DNA of 53,153 nt from OMSK01 sp902492995 (GTDB lineage Bacteria > Bacillota_I > Bacilli_A > RF39 > UBA660). The translations under genes and the position numbers were made by a program. Below the pieces are notes generated by a model. That model saw only the letters and a program-made list of their open reading frames with translations. It did not search any database and was not told the origin of the DNA. Position 1 is the first letter of the stretch; every line of letters starts with the position of its first letter. The DNA lies in NCBI GenBank assembly GCA_902492995.1, contig CABUNR010000007.1, positions 1-53,153 of the forward strand, read 5' to 3'. Positions 42,467-51,149 of this stretch are shown in pieces.

Positions 42467-43978
42467 ATGGAAACAAATAATACATCAAAATTAATAAAAA
42501 ATCTTTTGAGAAAAGGAATAAGTTTTGATAGAGGAGAAAAAGATTTATTTACAAAATATGATTACTATCAAGTTATAAATGCATATAAAAATCTTTTTAT
42601 AGTAGATGTAGAAAATATTGATACTATAAAAAGAAATGTTTTAAATAATATTGATATTGATAGATATAAAAATTATTATAATATTAATTCTAATCTTGAA
42701 GGTAATGATTTGTTTAGAGAAATTTGCAAAAAAATAATTAAAAAATATGGATTAGAATATAATAAAGACATGTCAATAAAAACACTAGTTTCAGAAATAA
42801 AGAGAATTAATTATGTACATCATATATATGCTAATAATACTAAATATAATGATTTTGTAAGAATGTATAAATTTGAACATGAATTACGTCTTTTACTATT
42901 AAGATATACTTTAATAATTGAAGAAAATATGAAAAATATATTTACCTCAACTCTTAACGATGAAGAAAATATTAATGCTAATTTTTTATCTGATATTAAT
43001 AATTATAATACTTCTGATGCAAGTAATAATAACTCACTTGAAACATTAAAATTGATAATAGATAAGCAAGGTAATAAGCATTCAAAACCAATTTTAAGAA
43101 AAAGACAACAAAATATTACTGTACCTTATTGGATTTTAATAAATGAATTAGCAATGAATCAAACATATAAAGCAATTAGTAATTTAAAGCCTGAGATAGA
43201 AAGAAAAGTTTTTCAAAAATGTGTTAATCATTTTACAAAATTAAATTTAGATGTTTTTGATAAAACGAAGAAACAAAAAATTTTAAATAAGGAGAATAAA
43301 TTAATTAATAGTTTTAAAATAATATTATATTATGTTGGAGAATTTAGAAATATGTTAGCGCATAATCAACCAATATATAGTTATAATGTTAAAGATTGTA
43401 ATCTTTGTAATTTTCCATCTATTAATTATGAATATCCATCCAATTCAAAGAAAAAATTAACAATTCAGGAACAATATAATATAAATGCAAGTATGATGTA
43501 TAATTTGCAAAAATTTTTTGGCATTGATCAATTTAACAGTAGAAATTTAAATGTTAATATAGATTTATCATGGATGATATATGTTATTTATAAAATCATT
43601 TCAACAATTGATAATAATACAAAAATGTATGAAGAATTAAAAAGAATATATTCAAAATACAATATTGTATTATCTGAATATGAATACAATATAGACAATT
43701 GTGAACAATTTGGTGAGTTAATAAGTTGTTTAGAAGATTTATATAATTTTGATTTAAAAACTAATGAAATATCTTTAAGAATTGAACAAGGATTAGCATA
43801 TAAATCTATGTTAAAAAATAATGAAGTGAGACTTAATAAATTAGTAAAAAATATAAAAAGAAATGCTTCTTCAATGAAACTTCATAAGAATGGATCGAAA
43901 TATGATCTGTTTCCAAGTAATCAAAAATATAAAGAATATACAAATATAGATATAAGTTTTTTTAATAAAATTAAGTAG
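42467..43978 (+). CDS. Abi_2/AbiD-AbiF-like HEPN protein
   Basis: The 503-residue protein resembles Abi_2 abortive-infection proteins: KNLLRKGISFDRGEKDLFTKYDYYQVINAYKNLF, then FEHELRLLLLRYTLIIEENMKN, VPYWILINELAMNQTYKAISNL, and the HEPN RNase motif EFRNMLAHNQPIY (R-x4-H, about residues 295-300). HEPN proteins of this kind cut RNA and can stop growth on phage infection. The second half (about 330-503) is an added helical region. It lies 152 bases after the RT gene in the same direction, with its own AAGGTGGTG site, so both could act in one system. Confidence 0.75.
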   Translation: METNNTSKLIKNLLRKGISFDRGEKDLFTKYDYYQVINAYKNLFIVDVENIDTIKRNVLNNIDIDRYKNYYNINSNLEGNDLFREICKKIIKKYGLEYNKDMSIKTLVSEIKRINYVHHIYANNTKYNDFVRMYKFEHELRLLLLRYTLIIEENMKNIFTSTLNDEENINANFLSDINNYNTSDASNNNSLETLKLIIDKQGNKHSKPILRKRQQNITVPYWILINELAMNQTYKAISNLKPEIERKVFQKCVNHFTKLNLDVFDKTKKQKILNKENKLINSFKIILYYVGEFRNMLAHNQPIYSYNVKDCNLCNFPSINYEYPSNSKKKLTIQEQYNINASMMYNLQKFFGIDQFNSRNLNVNIDLSWMIYVIYKIISTIDNNTKMYEELKRIYSKYNIVLSEYEYNIDNCEQFGELISCLEDLYNFDLKTNEISLRIEQGLAYKSMLKNNEVRLNKLVKNIKRNASSMKLHKNGSKYDLFPSNQKYKEYTNIDISFFNKIK

Positions 43979-44020
43979 TATAATTTACATAAAAAAACAT
44001 ATAATATTATTGATTATGTA

Positions 44021-44120
44021 TTTACATTTATATATCATATATGATATAATTAATACGTAATTGAATTCCATGGCACAGTTTTGTGAAATGGGGATTAAAG
44101 GAACTAAGGTTTCTTTTTTC
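44021..44120 (+). ncRNA. Candidate small RNA after the Abi_2 gene
   Basis: Promoter TTTACA (44021-44026), 18 bases, TATAAT (44045-44050, with TGA extension) starts an RNA near 44056. It has a hairpin CCAT-CACA / TGTG-ATGG (44068-44091) and a terminator AAAGGAAC / GTTTCTTT (44097-44116) with T run. It contains no ORF. It would be about 65 bases long. Confidence 0.5.
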
Positions 44121-44199
44121 TTTTTTATATAATGTATTGAAAAATATGTTTTTTTAATCTATAATTAATATAGATTGATTCATGTGAATCGTCATTGCT

Positions 44200-44311
44200 G
44201 AAAAAAGTTGTAGATTTCTACGTCATCGGCACCTGTAGAAAAGAAGTATAACAACTTTTCTTACATGTATTAATAGGTAGTAATAACTTACTAACTATTT
44301 TGATTATAGCA
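44200..44311 (-). ncRNA. Putative small RNA, copy 2
   Basis: On the minus strand, the extended -10 TGCTATAAT (44311-44303) predicts a start near 44295. The RNA shares with copy 1 the 5' segment AGTAAGTTATTACTACCTAT and then TAAT, followed by ACTTCTTTTCTACAGGTGCC. A long hairpin with outer arms AAAAGTTGT / ACAACTTTT and inner TTCTAC/GTAGAA ends in a U run, forming the terminator near 44201. It faces copy 1 across 9.6 kb. Confidence 0.6.
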
Positions 44312-44362
44312 TCCATTTTAAAAATAGTAAATCTTTTTATAAAAATTGTTGAACATATTTGT

Positions 44363-44614
44363 CTATTCAAAAAAGTCATTTGCTATTTTTTCACTAAACA
44401 TTTCAACTTGTTCAGTCATTATATGTAATAATTGATATATTACATCTAAATGATCTTCGATAGGTTCATTTGCTATTGTATTAATATCATTTGAATCTAA
44501 ATCATTATTAATTTCTTTATTTATATTTTGTAAAACAAAAATATTATTTTTTAAAAATTCAATTATTGCTTGTTTTTTTTCTAATTCATTTAATTTTTTA
44601 AACGAATTAAACAA
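44363..44614 (-). CDS. Small acidic helical protein
   Basis: An 83-residue acidic helical protein from TTG 44614 (FNSFKKLNELEKKQAIIEFL ... HIMTEQVEMFSEKIANDFFE). Its start is unclear. A perfect AAAGGAGGT lies at the end of the upstream gene with no ATG in this frame at proper distance. The in-frame ATT at 44635-44633 has ideal spacing and would add 7 residues and overlap the upstream stop. Translation thus either uses a rare ATT start or TTG. It forms an operon with the coiled-coil gene upstream. Function unknown. Confidence 0.5.
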   Translation of the reverse strand: MFNSFKKLNELEKKQAIIEFLKNNIFVLQNINKEINNDLDSNDINTIANEPIEDHLDVIYQLLHIMTEQVEMFSEKIANDFFE

Positions 44615-44628
44615 TTCATCAAACTTGT

Positions 44629-45291
44629 TTATAATTTCATACCTCCTTTAACTGCATTTGTTGCTTCATTTAAATAACTATCATTTTTTGCTTCAATATT
44701 TTTTATTCTTTCTTGATATAATTTTCTTTCTTGTTCTATTCTTTCCTCTATTGATATAGTTAATTCTTCTGGATGTTTTTGATAATAATCTTTAATCCAT
44801 TCTACTAGTTGATTAAACTCTCTTTCAGCACGATTTAATTCTCCTTGCATTTCTTTATTTTTAGCATCATTACCATAATTTGCAATAATTTGTTCACTAC
44901 TAGCATTTTTTATTGGTTTTTTACCAGAAAACATTGTTTTTGCTTTTCCCCAAAAATTCATTTGCATATATTCATTCATTTGCTTATCATATTCTTCTTT
45001 TGCAGATTTCATTATACTACCAACATTTGCTTTTCTTATTCTTTCTTCCATTGCAGGAGAAATTTTTTCTTCTTTAATTGGATATGCTTCAATTTCCTTT
45101 TTAATAGTATTAATTTCTTCTATTAATTGTGTTGCTCTTCCTGGATCTTTATAACCTTCATATTCCACTGTTTTACCTACTTTATCTAAAACTGCATCAA
45201 CACCTATAGTAGTTCGCTCATGAGTTGTTAAAGAAGCCAATTCTCTTGTTTTACTTTCTAATTCTGCTTGTAATTTTTCTAATTCTGACAT
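44629..45291 (-). CDS. Coiled-coil protein of unknown function
   Basis: The 220-residue protein is almost all helix, with long charged heptads (ELEKLQAELESKTRELASL at the start; REFNQLVEWIKDYYQKHPEEL and ERIEQERKLYQERIKNIEAK later). A central loop holds a short hydrophobic, basic piece (MNFWGKAKTMFSGKKPIK). No signal peptide is seen. A good promoter and AGGTGATAAT site precede it. It shares an operon with the small gene downstream. Scaffold or membrane-fission-like roles are only guesses. Confidence 0.5.
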   Translation of the reverse strand: MSELEKLQAELESKTRELASLTTHERTTIGVDAVLDKVGKTVEYEGYKDPGRATQLIEEINTIKKEIEAYPIKEEKISPAMEERIRKANVGSIMKSAKEEYDKQMNEYMQMNFWGKAKTMFSGKKPIKNASSEQIIANYGNDAKNKEMQGELNRAEREFNQLVEWIKDYYQKHPEELTISIEERIEQERKLYQERIKNIEAKNDSYLNEATNAVKGGMKL

Positions 45292-45312
45292 ATTATCACC
45301 TCATCTAAAAAA

Positions 45313-45342
45313 ATTATATCATATTTAAAATAACTCTTACAA
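45313..45342 (-). promoter_or_regulatory. Promoter of the coiled-coil operon
   Basis: On the minus strand TTGTAA (45342-45337), 18 bases, TATAAT (45318-45313) with TGA before it. Confidence 0.7.
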
Positions 45343-45452
45343 ATATTGTTTTATTTATAATGTAAAATAATTGTATAATTTTGGTTTTAAAGTTAAATTA
45401 GTATATATTTATGCAATAATATGTTAAAATTAGAATGGATAGGTGAATACTT

Positions 45453-46595
45453 ATGAATATAGAAGAAGTTATTAGTAAACTCAAAGAAAAATATAATTAT
45501 AATGAAGGTTTATTAAATTTCTTACACAAAGCAATTAATGGTATGATTATTTACTATGGAGAAGAAAACAAAGATAAAATATTTAATACTTTTATAACCA
45601 CTCCAATTGGTTTTTATCAAACTCAAGATGATGTGAATAAATTTTATACATCAATTGGTATTAGCAAGGTAGAAAACATGCCAATTGTCGCATCTGGTGG
45701 TTATTTAGAAAAATTTCAAATAAATGATAATAACCAATTAGAAAGGATACCAAGTGTATTAATAAAAAATACAGGTATGGAATCTAATGAAAATAATGAA
45801 TATTATGAAACAATTATTCATGAATACTGTCATGCATTTATGAACTATGGTAAATTCTCTATTGATGGTAATAAAATAACTACGAGTACAGGTTTAATTA
45901 AATCTACTATAACCTTTGATAATGGTATAGAAACATATGATGAAAAACATACTGCTATTGAAGAAGGCATGAATGACTATGATGCTATTAACATTACTAA
46001 ATTAATATTTGGTAAAGCAGTAGGATCTAAAGTATATGAGAGGAATGTTAAATATGTTTCTATGTTAATGGATGATGATTGCTTAAGACAAATTATAAAT
46101 TCTTCAAGAATAAATGGAGATAATGAATGGAAAAAAATTCTAGGAGATGAATTGAGTGATAGATTTTTAAATTCATTTGAAAATTATTGGTCAGCATTTT
46201 TTGGAGAAAATATACCATTTGAAGAAAAACAACAAAATAGTAGTAATAGCTATGCAGGTTTTTATATGTATGATGAATCAAATGTTTTAGATGCATATCA
46301 TTATGCAGAACAAGAAAATAATAGAAAAAATAGAAATGATTTAGGAATAATAAAAATATATCTAAATCCTAATTTAAAAATATATGATTATAATGAACAT
46401 CATTCTGATATGTTTGGTATCACAAGATTAAATCAAGATACAATTAAAAATTTACAAGAACAAGGATATGATTTAATAAAAGGTAAAGTATTAAGTAAAA
46501 CTGAATATATTCTACTTAATAAAGATAAAATAACTAATATGGAATTTATACCAATTGAAATTGAATATGAAGATGAAATAAATAAACTCAGATAA
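45453..46595 (+). CDS. HExxH zincin with ART-like C-terminal region
   Basis: The 380-residue protein has the zinc motif TIIHEYCHAFMNYG near residue 130 and a downstream Glu-rich partner segment, AIEEGMNDYDAINITKLIFG. A C-terminal region follows with GFYMYDESNVLDAYHYAEQ, LGIIKIYLNPNLKIYDYNE and the ending EYILLNKDKITNMEFIPIE. This ending is common in ADP-ribosyltransferase-like and related domains of polymorphic toxins and phage proteins. No signal peptide is present. It is monocistronic with a terminator. The two-domain reading is tentative. Confidence 0.5.
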   Translation: MNIEEVISKLKEKYNYNEGLLNFLHKAINGMIIYYGEENKDKIFNTFITTPIGFYQTQDDVNKFYTSIGISKVENMPIVASGGYLEKFQINDNNQLERIPSVLIKNTGMESNENNEYYETIIHEYCHAFMNYGKFSIDGNKITTSTGLIKSTITFDNGIETYDEKHTAIEEGMNDYDAINITKLIFGKAVGSKVYERNVKYVSMLMDDDCLRQIINSSRINGDNEWKKILGDELSDRFLNSFENYWSAFFGENIPFEEKQQNSSNSYAGFYMYDESNVLDAYHYAEQENNRKNRNDLGIIKIYLNPNLKIYDYNEHHSDMFGITRLNQDTIKNLQEQGYDLIKGKVLSKTEYILLNKDKITNMEFIPIEIEYEDEINKLR

Positions 46596-46607
46596 TTCTG
46601 AGTTTTT
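46584..46607 (+). terminator. Intrinsic terminator
   Basis: AAACTCAG / CTGAGTTT with a 6-base loop and T run, overlapping the stop codon. Confidence 0.8.
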
Positions 46608-46611
46608 ATAA

Positions 46612-46640
46612 TAGACAATTACTATATAAAATGATATAAT
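46612..46640 (+). promoter_or_regulatory. Promoter of the dlt-like operon
   Basis: TAGACA (46612-46617), 17 bases, TATAAT (46635-46640, with TGA before it). The first gene starts 28 bases on. Confidence 0.75.
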
Positions 46641-46667
46641 ATACAAAGGTTTTAGGAGTAGGATAGT

Positions 46668-48188
46668 ATGTATAATGTAATTGATTATTTAGAACAATCT
46701 TCTATAAAATATCCAGATAAGATAGCAGTTATAGAAGAAGATAAAAAAATTAATTATAAAGACTTAAATAATTATAGTAAATGTGGTGGAACATATTTTA
46801 TAGATAATAATATAAGTGGATTAATACTTATATTTATGGATAAAGGAATAGATACTTTAATCACATTTTTTTCAAGTATTTATTCTAATAATTGTTATTC
46901 ATTAATTAATACTGAATTACCTCAAAATAGGATAGATAATATAATTAAAACAACTAAAGCTAAATATGTAGTAACAGATGACTCACATATAGAATTAGCT
47001 AAAGAGTATTTTAGAGGATTAAAAATAATAAATGTTAATGAATTAAAAGAATATAAATTAGATGATAATAAAATCAATATTATTAAAAATAATCACATTG
47101 ATATAGATCCTTTATATGTTAATTTTACATCAGGTTCAACTGGTATTCCTAAAGGAGTAGTAATATCACATAGATCAGTAATAGAATTTATAGATAAATT
47201 TACAGATATATTTGAATTTAGTAGTGATGATATAATTGCGAATCAAGCACCATTTGATTTTGATGTATCAGTAAAAGATATATATTCATCAATTAAAATG
47301 GGAGCAACCTTATTAATTATTCCTCGTTCATATTTTTCTAATCCAACAAAATTATTAGATTATATATGTGATAATAAAGTAACTACAATGACATGGGCAG
47401 TATCTGCATTATGCCTTATTACAACTTTCCATGGACTTGATTATAAAGTTCCTGAATATGTTAATAAAATAATCTTTAGTGGAGAAGTAATGCCTATTAA
47501 ACATTTAAATAAATGGATGGAAAAATTACCTAATACTAAATTTGTAAACGTATATGGCCCAACTGAAATAACATGTAATTGTACATACTATGTTATAGAT
47601 AAAGAAAAAGATTATGATAAATTACCAATTGGTAAACCATTTCCAAATATTAGAGTAATGTTATTAGATGAAGATAATAATATAATAAAAGAACAAAATA
47701 AAGTAGGAGAAATATGTGTATCAGGTACTTGCTTAGGACTTGGTTACTATAGTAATTTAGAACAAACATCTAATTCATTTACACAAAATCCAAATAATAA
47801 AAATTATTTAGAAACAATTTATCATACAGGTGATTTGGCCTACTATAATTCTGATAATGATTTAGTATTTAATGGAAGACGAGATTTTCAAATAAAATAT
47901 CTTGGTCATAGAATAGAATTAGAAGAAATAGATAAAGCAATAAATGAATGTGACTTTATAGTAAGAAGCTGTACAATATTTGATGAAGAAAAATCAAAAC
48001 TATATGGATTTTATATTGGAAATATAACACCAGCTCTTTTAAAACAAGAGTTACGTGAAAAGTTACCAGTATTTATGTTACCAACTTCTTTAATACAATT
48101 AGATGAATTTCCACTAAATAAGAATGGTAAAATAGATAGAAAAAAATTAATGGAATTAAAAGGTGATAAAAAATGTTTGAAAGCGTAA
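46668..48188 (+). CDS. DltA-like amino-acid adenylation enzyme
   Basis: The 506-residue ANL enzyme activates an amino acid as AMP-ester and loads it on the carrier protein encoded two genes on. Motifs: VNFTSGSTGIPKGVVISHRS (A3), ANQAPFDFDVSVKDIYSS (A4), FSGEVMPIKHLNKW, VYGPTEITCNCTYY (A5), YHTGDLAYYNSDNDLVFNGRRDFQIKYLGHRIELEEI (A7-A8) and NKNGKIDRKKL (A10 Lys). The layout is that of D-Ala--carrier ligase DltA. The true substrate may differ, given the decarboxylase-like gene next door. It overlaps that gene by 16 bases. Confidence 0.85.
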   Translation: MYNVIDYLEQSSIKYPDKIAVIEEDKKINYKDLNNYSKCGGTYFIDNNISGLILIFMDKGIDTLITFFSSIYSNNCYSLINTELPQNRIDNIIKTTKAKYVVTDDSHIELAKEYFRGLKIINVNELKEYKLDDNKINIIKNNHIDIDPLYVNFTSGSTGIPKGVVISHRSVIEFIDKFTDIFEFSSDDIIANQAPFDFDVSVKDIYSSIKMGATLLIIPRSYFSNPTKLLDYICDNKVTTMTWAVSALCLITTFHGLDYKVPEYVNKIIFSGEVMPIKHLNKWMEKLPNTKFVNVYGPTEITCNCTYYVIDKEKDYDKLPIGKPFPNIRVMLLDEDNNIIKEQNKVGEICVSGTCLGLGYYSNLEQTSNSFTQNPNNKNYLETIYHTGDLAYYNSDNDLVFNGRRDFQIKYLGHRIELEEIDKAINECDFIVRSCTIFDEEKSKLYGFYIGNITPALLKQELREKLPVFMLPTSLIQLDEFPLNKNGKIDRKKLMELKGDKKCLKA

Positions 48189-49309
48189 TTAATAATTTTA
48201 ATACACCTACATATGTATATGATATAAATAAATTAATTGATAGAGTAAATTATTTACAATCTAAGTTTATTGATAAATCACTAGTATATGCAGTAAAAGC
48301 TAATACATTTGTACCAAAAGAGATAGAAAATTATGTAGAAAGATTTGAAATATGTTCATATGGAGAATTTAATATATGTAATAAATTAAATATCGATCAT
48401 AGTAAAATGGTAATATCAGGAGTTCATAAAGATGAACCATCAATAGATGATATGTTTAACTATGAAATAGGTAAGTTTACTATTGAATCGATAGAACAAT
48501 TTAAATTATTAGAAAATATGTGTAAAAAACATAATAAAAAAGTAAACGTATTAATAAGACTAACATCTAATAATCAATTTGGCGTTACTGAAGAAGAAGT
48601 AAAATATATTATAAAAAATAAAGAAAATATAATAATAGATGGTATTGAATATTTTTCAGGAACTCAAAAAACATCATTAAAAAAAATCAATAAAGAAATA
48701 GATTATTTAAACGAATTTGTTACTAATTTAGAACATGAATTAAATATTGAAATAAATGAAATAGAATATGGACCAGGTCTACCAATTCACTATTTTATGG
48801 ATCAAGAATTTAATGAAGATGAATTTTTAACAGAAGTAAATAATATATTAGATAGATTAAATAAAAAAGTACTTCTTGAAATAGGACGTAGTATGGTCGC
48901 AAGTTGTGGGTATTATTTTACTAAAGTAGTAGATATGAAAACTAATAAAAATGGTAACTATGTTATTGTAGATGGTGGTATTAACCATTTAGTATATTAT
49001 GGTCAAACAATGGCAATGAGAATACCATATTATGAAATATATCCAAAAAGAGAAGAAAATATAGAAAATTATAATATTTATGGCTCATTATGTACAATAA
49101 ATGATATAATAGTTAAGAATATTAATACACCTAAATTAGAAATAGGAGATGTATTTATATTTAAAAATGTAGGTGCTTATTCATCTACAGAAGGTATCTC
49201 TTTATTTTTAAGTAGAGATTTACCAAGTGTTATCTTATATAAAGATAATAAATTTATTAAAGTAAGAGATAATTTAAAAACAAGTGATATTAATTATCCA
49301 AATTATTAA
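48173..49309 (+). CDS. PLP-dependent decarboxylase-like enzyme (fold type III)
   Basis: The 378-residue protein belongs to the Orn/DAP/Arg decarboxylase family. The PLP Lys is in LVYAVKANT (about residue 41), the phosphate-binding segment includes IEYGPGLP and EIGRSMV, and the C-terminal site holds YGSLCTINDI (Cys and Asp as in decarboxylases). Free-amino-acid decarboxylases are 400-450 residues, so this form is compact. Some members act on carrier-protein-bound amino acids (BtrK of butirosin). Location between a DltA-like enzyme and the carrier protein fits such a role. Racemase activity is an alternative. Confidence 0.75.
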   Translation: MFESVINNFNTPTYVYDINKLIDRVNYLQSKFIDKSLVYAVKANTFVPKEIENYVERFEICSYGEFNICNKLNIDHSKMVISGVHKDEPSIDDMFNYEIGKFTIESIEQFKLLENMCKKHNKKVNVLIRLTSNNQFGVTEEEVKYIIKNKENIIIDGIEYFSGTQKTSLKKINKEIDYLNEFVTNLEHELNIEINEIEYGPGLPIHYFMDQEFNEDEFLTEVNNILDRLNKKVLLEIGRSMVASCGYYFTKVVDMKTNKNGNYVIVDGGINHLVYYGQTMAMRIPYYEIYPKREENIENYNIYGSLCTINDIIVKNINTPKLEIGDVFIFKNVGAYSSTEGISLFLSRDLPSVILYKDNKFIKVRDNLKTSDINYPNY

Positions 49310-49321
49310 GGAGTGTGTTTT

Positions 49322-49549
49322 ATGGAAAGATTAATTGAAATTTTAGAAGAATTACAACCAGATGTAGATTTTAATACTGCAGATAATTTAATAGATGGAA
49401 GAATATTAGATTCACTTACAATTCTTTCATTAGTTGCCGAAATAGAAGAAGAATTTGATGTAGAAATTCCTACAGTAGAAATTATCCCAAGTAATTTTAA
49501 TTCAGCAAAAAGTATTTGGGCATTAATCGAAAAATTACAAGAACAATAA
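49322..49549 (+). CDS. DltC-like carrier protein
   Basis: The 75-residue acidic carrier has the phosphopantetheine Ser in GRILDSLTILSLVAEIEEEF, near residue 34. It would carry the activated amino acid, or its decarboxylated form, to the MBOAT protein. I start at ATG 49322, since AAGGAGTG is 7 bases upstream; an in-frame GTG at 49313 overlaps that site. The acpS gene at the end of the cluster could supply its cofactor. Confidence 0.85.
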   Translation: MERLIEILEELQPDVDFNTADNLIDGRILDSLTILSLVAEIEEEFDVEIPTVEIIPSNFNSAKSIWALIEKLQEQ

Positions 49550-49550
49550 T

Positions 49551-51140
49551 ATGTCATATTTTAATGCAGGATTGATTTTTCTCGCAGTACCAATACTAAT
49601 ATTTATATATAATTTATTACCTAAAAAAGCTAGGCCAATATTATTATTACTATTTAGTTTTGGTTTTTTCATTTTTATTAGTAAATGGTTAGTTGTATTT
49701 TTAGTATTATCAATTTTAACAATTTATTTTACATCTAATTATTTGGACATATTAAATAAAAAAAGAAATATATTAGTACAAGAAAAACCAGATAATAAAA
49801 AAGAAATAAAAGAAAAATATAAAAAATATAAAAGAAGAGTTTTACTACTAGGAATATTAATTAATATATCATTTTTATTCTTCTTTAAATATTTGAATTT
49901 TTTCGCAACTAATACAAATTTATTATTAGATTTATTTGATATTGATTATAGTTTTAAATTAACTAAGTTTATAGCACCAATAGGTATATCATTCTATACA
50001 TTAGAAGCATTATCATATATATTGGATGTTTATTATGAAAAAATTGAAGCAGATAAAAATATATTAAGAGTATCTTTATATTTATCATTCTTCCCACAAA
50101 TAATGGAAGGACCTATTGCTAGATATAGTGATACAGCACATGATTTATATGCAGGATATAAAGTAACATATGATAATTTCTGCTTTGGATATCAAAGAAT
50201 ATTCTATGGATTTATAAAAAAATTAATAATTGCTGATAGACTAAATTTCTTAGTAAATACCGTATTTGATAATTATTATGCATTTAATGGAGCAACTGTT
50301 GCATTAGGTGTCATAGGATATACAGTAATGCTTTATATGGAATTTTCAGGTACTATGGATATTGTAATAGGTATTGGACAATTCTTTGGAGTTAAAATAC
50401 CAGAAAACTTTAGACAACCATTTTTTGCTAAAAACATATCTGAATTTTGGACAAGATGGCATATAAGTTTAGGTCTATGGTTTAAAGACTATATATTCTA
50501 TCCAGTATCTTTATCTAAAAAAATGAAGAAACTTACTATTAAAATGAGAAAGGTATTAGGTAATAGATTTGGACCATTAGTAAGTGGAGCAATTGCCTTA
50601 TTCTCTGTATGGTTCTTAAATGGATTATGGCATGGAGCAGGGTATACATTTTTATTCTATGGAATGTATCAATTTACATTAATACTACTTGGTAATATAT
50701 TTGAACCAACAATAAAAAATATTTGCCATAAATTACATATTAATAGAGAAAATATAGTTTATCGTATATTCCAATCAATAAAGATGACATTCTTTGTATT
50801 TATTGGAGAACTATTCTTTAGAGCTACTTCATTAAAAGCAGGATTTGGAATGTTAAAAAGAATATTTACTCATTTTAATTTACACAATACATTAAAAAGC
50901 AATGAATTATATACACTAGGTTTAGATGGTAAAGATTATTTTATAATAATAATTACCTTAATTGGAATATTTATTGTTAGTTTATTAAAAGAAAGACATC
51001 ATAATTTAAGAACCGAAATAAGTAAGAAAAATATCATAATTAGATGGATAATATATTATATATTAATTTTATCAATTATTATCTTTGGAGCATATGGACC
51101 AGGTTATATTCCAGTAGATCCTATATATGCTGATTTTTAG
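49551..51140 (+). CDS. DltB-like MBOAT acyltransferase
   Basis: The 529-residue membrane protein has about ten hydrophobic segments and the MBOAT core: FWTRWHISLGLWFKDYIFYPV and the conserved His in WFLNGLWHGAGYTFLFYG. A basic region (NKKRNILVQEKPDNKKEIKEK) lies inside. It transfers the carrier-bound group across or onto the membrane side for linkage to a surface polymer or lipid. It is longer than DltB of Bacillus (about 395), more like alginate/AlgI-type MBOATs in the N-terminal part. Start is 1 base after the carrier stop, with no clear ribosome site. Confidence 0.87.
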   Translation: MSYFNAGLIFLAVPILIFIYNLLPKKARPILLLLFSFGFFIFISKWLVVFLVLSILTIYFTSNYLDILNKKRNILVQEKPDNKKEIKEKYKKYKRRVLLLGILINISFLFFFKYLNFFATNTNLLLDLFDIDYSFKLTKFIAPIGISFYTLEALSYILDVYYEKIEADKNILRVSLYLSFFPQIMEGPIARYSDTAHDLYAGYKVTYDNFCFGYQRIFYGFIKKLIIADRLNFLVNTVFDNYYAFNGATVALGVIGYTVMLYMEFSGTMDIVIGIGQFFGVKIPENFRQPFFAKNISEFWTRWHISLGLWFKDYIFYPVSLSKKMKKLTIKMRKVLGNRFGPLVSGAIALFSVWFLNGLWHGAGYTFLFYGMYQFTLILLGNIFEPTIKNICHKLHINRENIVYRIFQSIKMTFFVFIGELFFRATSLKAGFGMLKRIFTHFNLHNTLKSNELYTLGLDGKDYFIIIITLIGIFIVSLLKERHHNLRTEISKKNIIIRWIIYYILILSIIIFGAYGPGYIPVDPIYADF

Positions 51141-51149
51141 GGGTGTAGT

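Noticed and set aside
44845..45126. 93-codon plus-strand ORF rich in Phe and Ile
   Set aside because: It is the reverse complement of the Lys/Glu-rich coiled-coil gene, and such composition is the usual shadow in AT-rich DNA.
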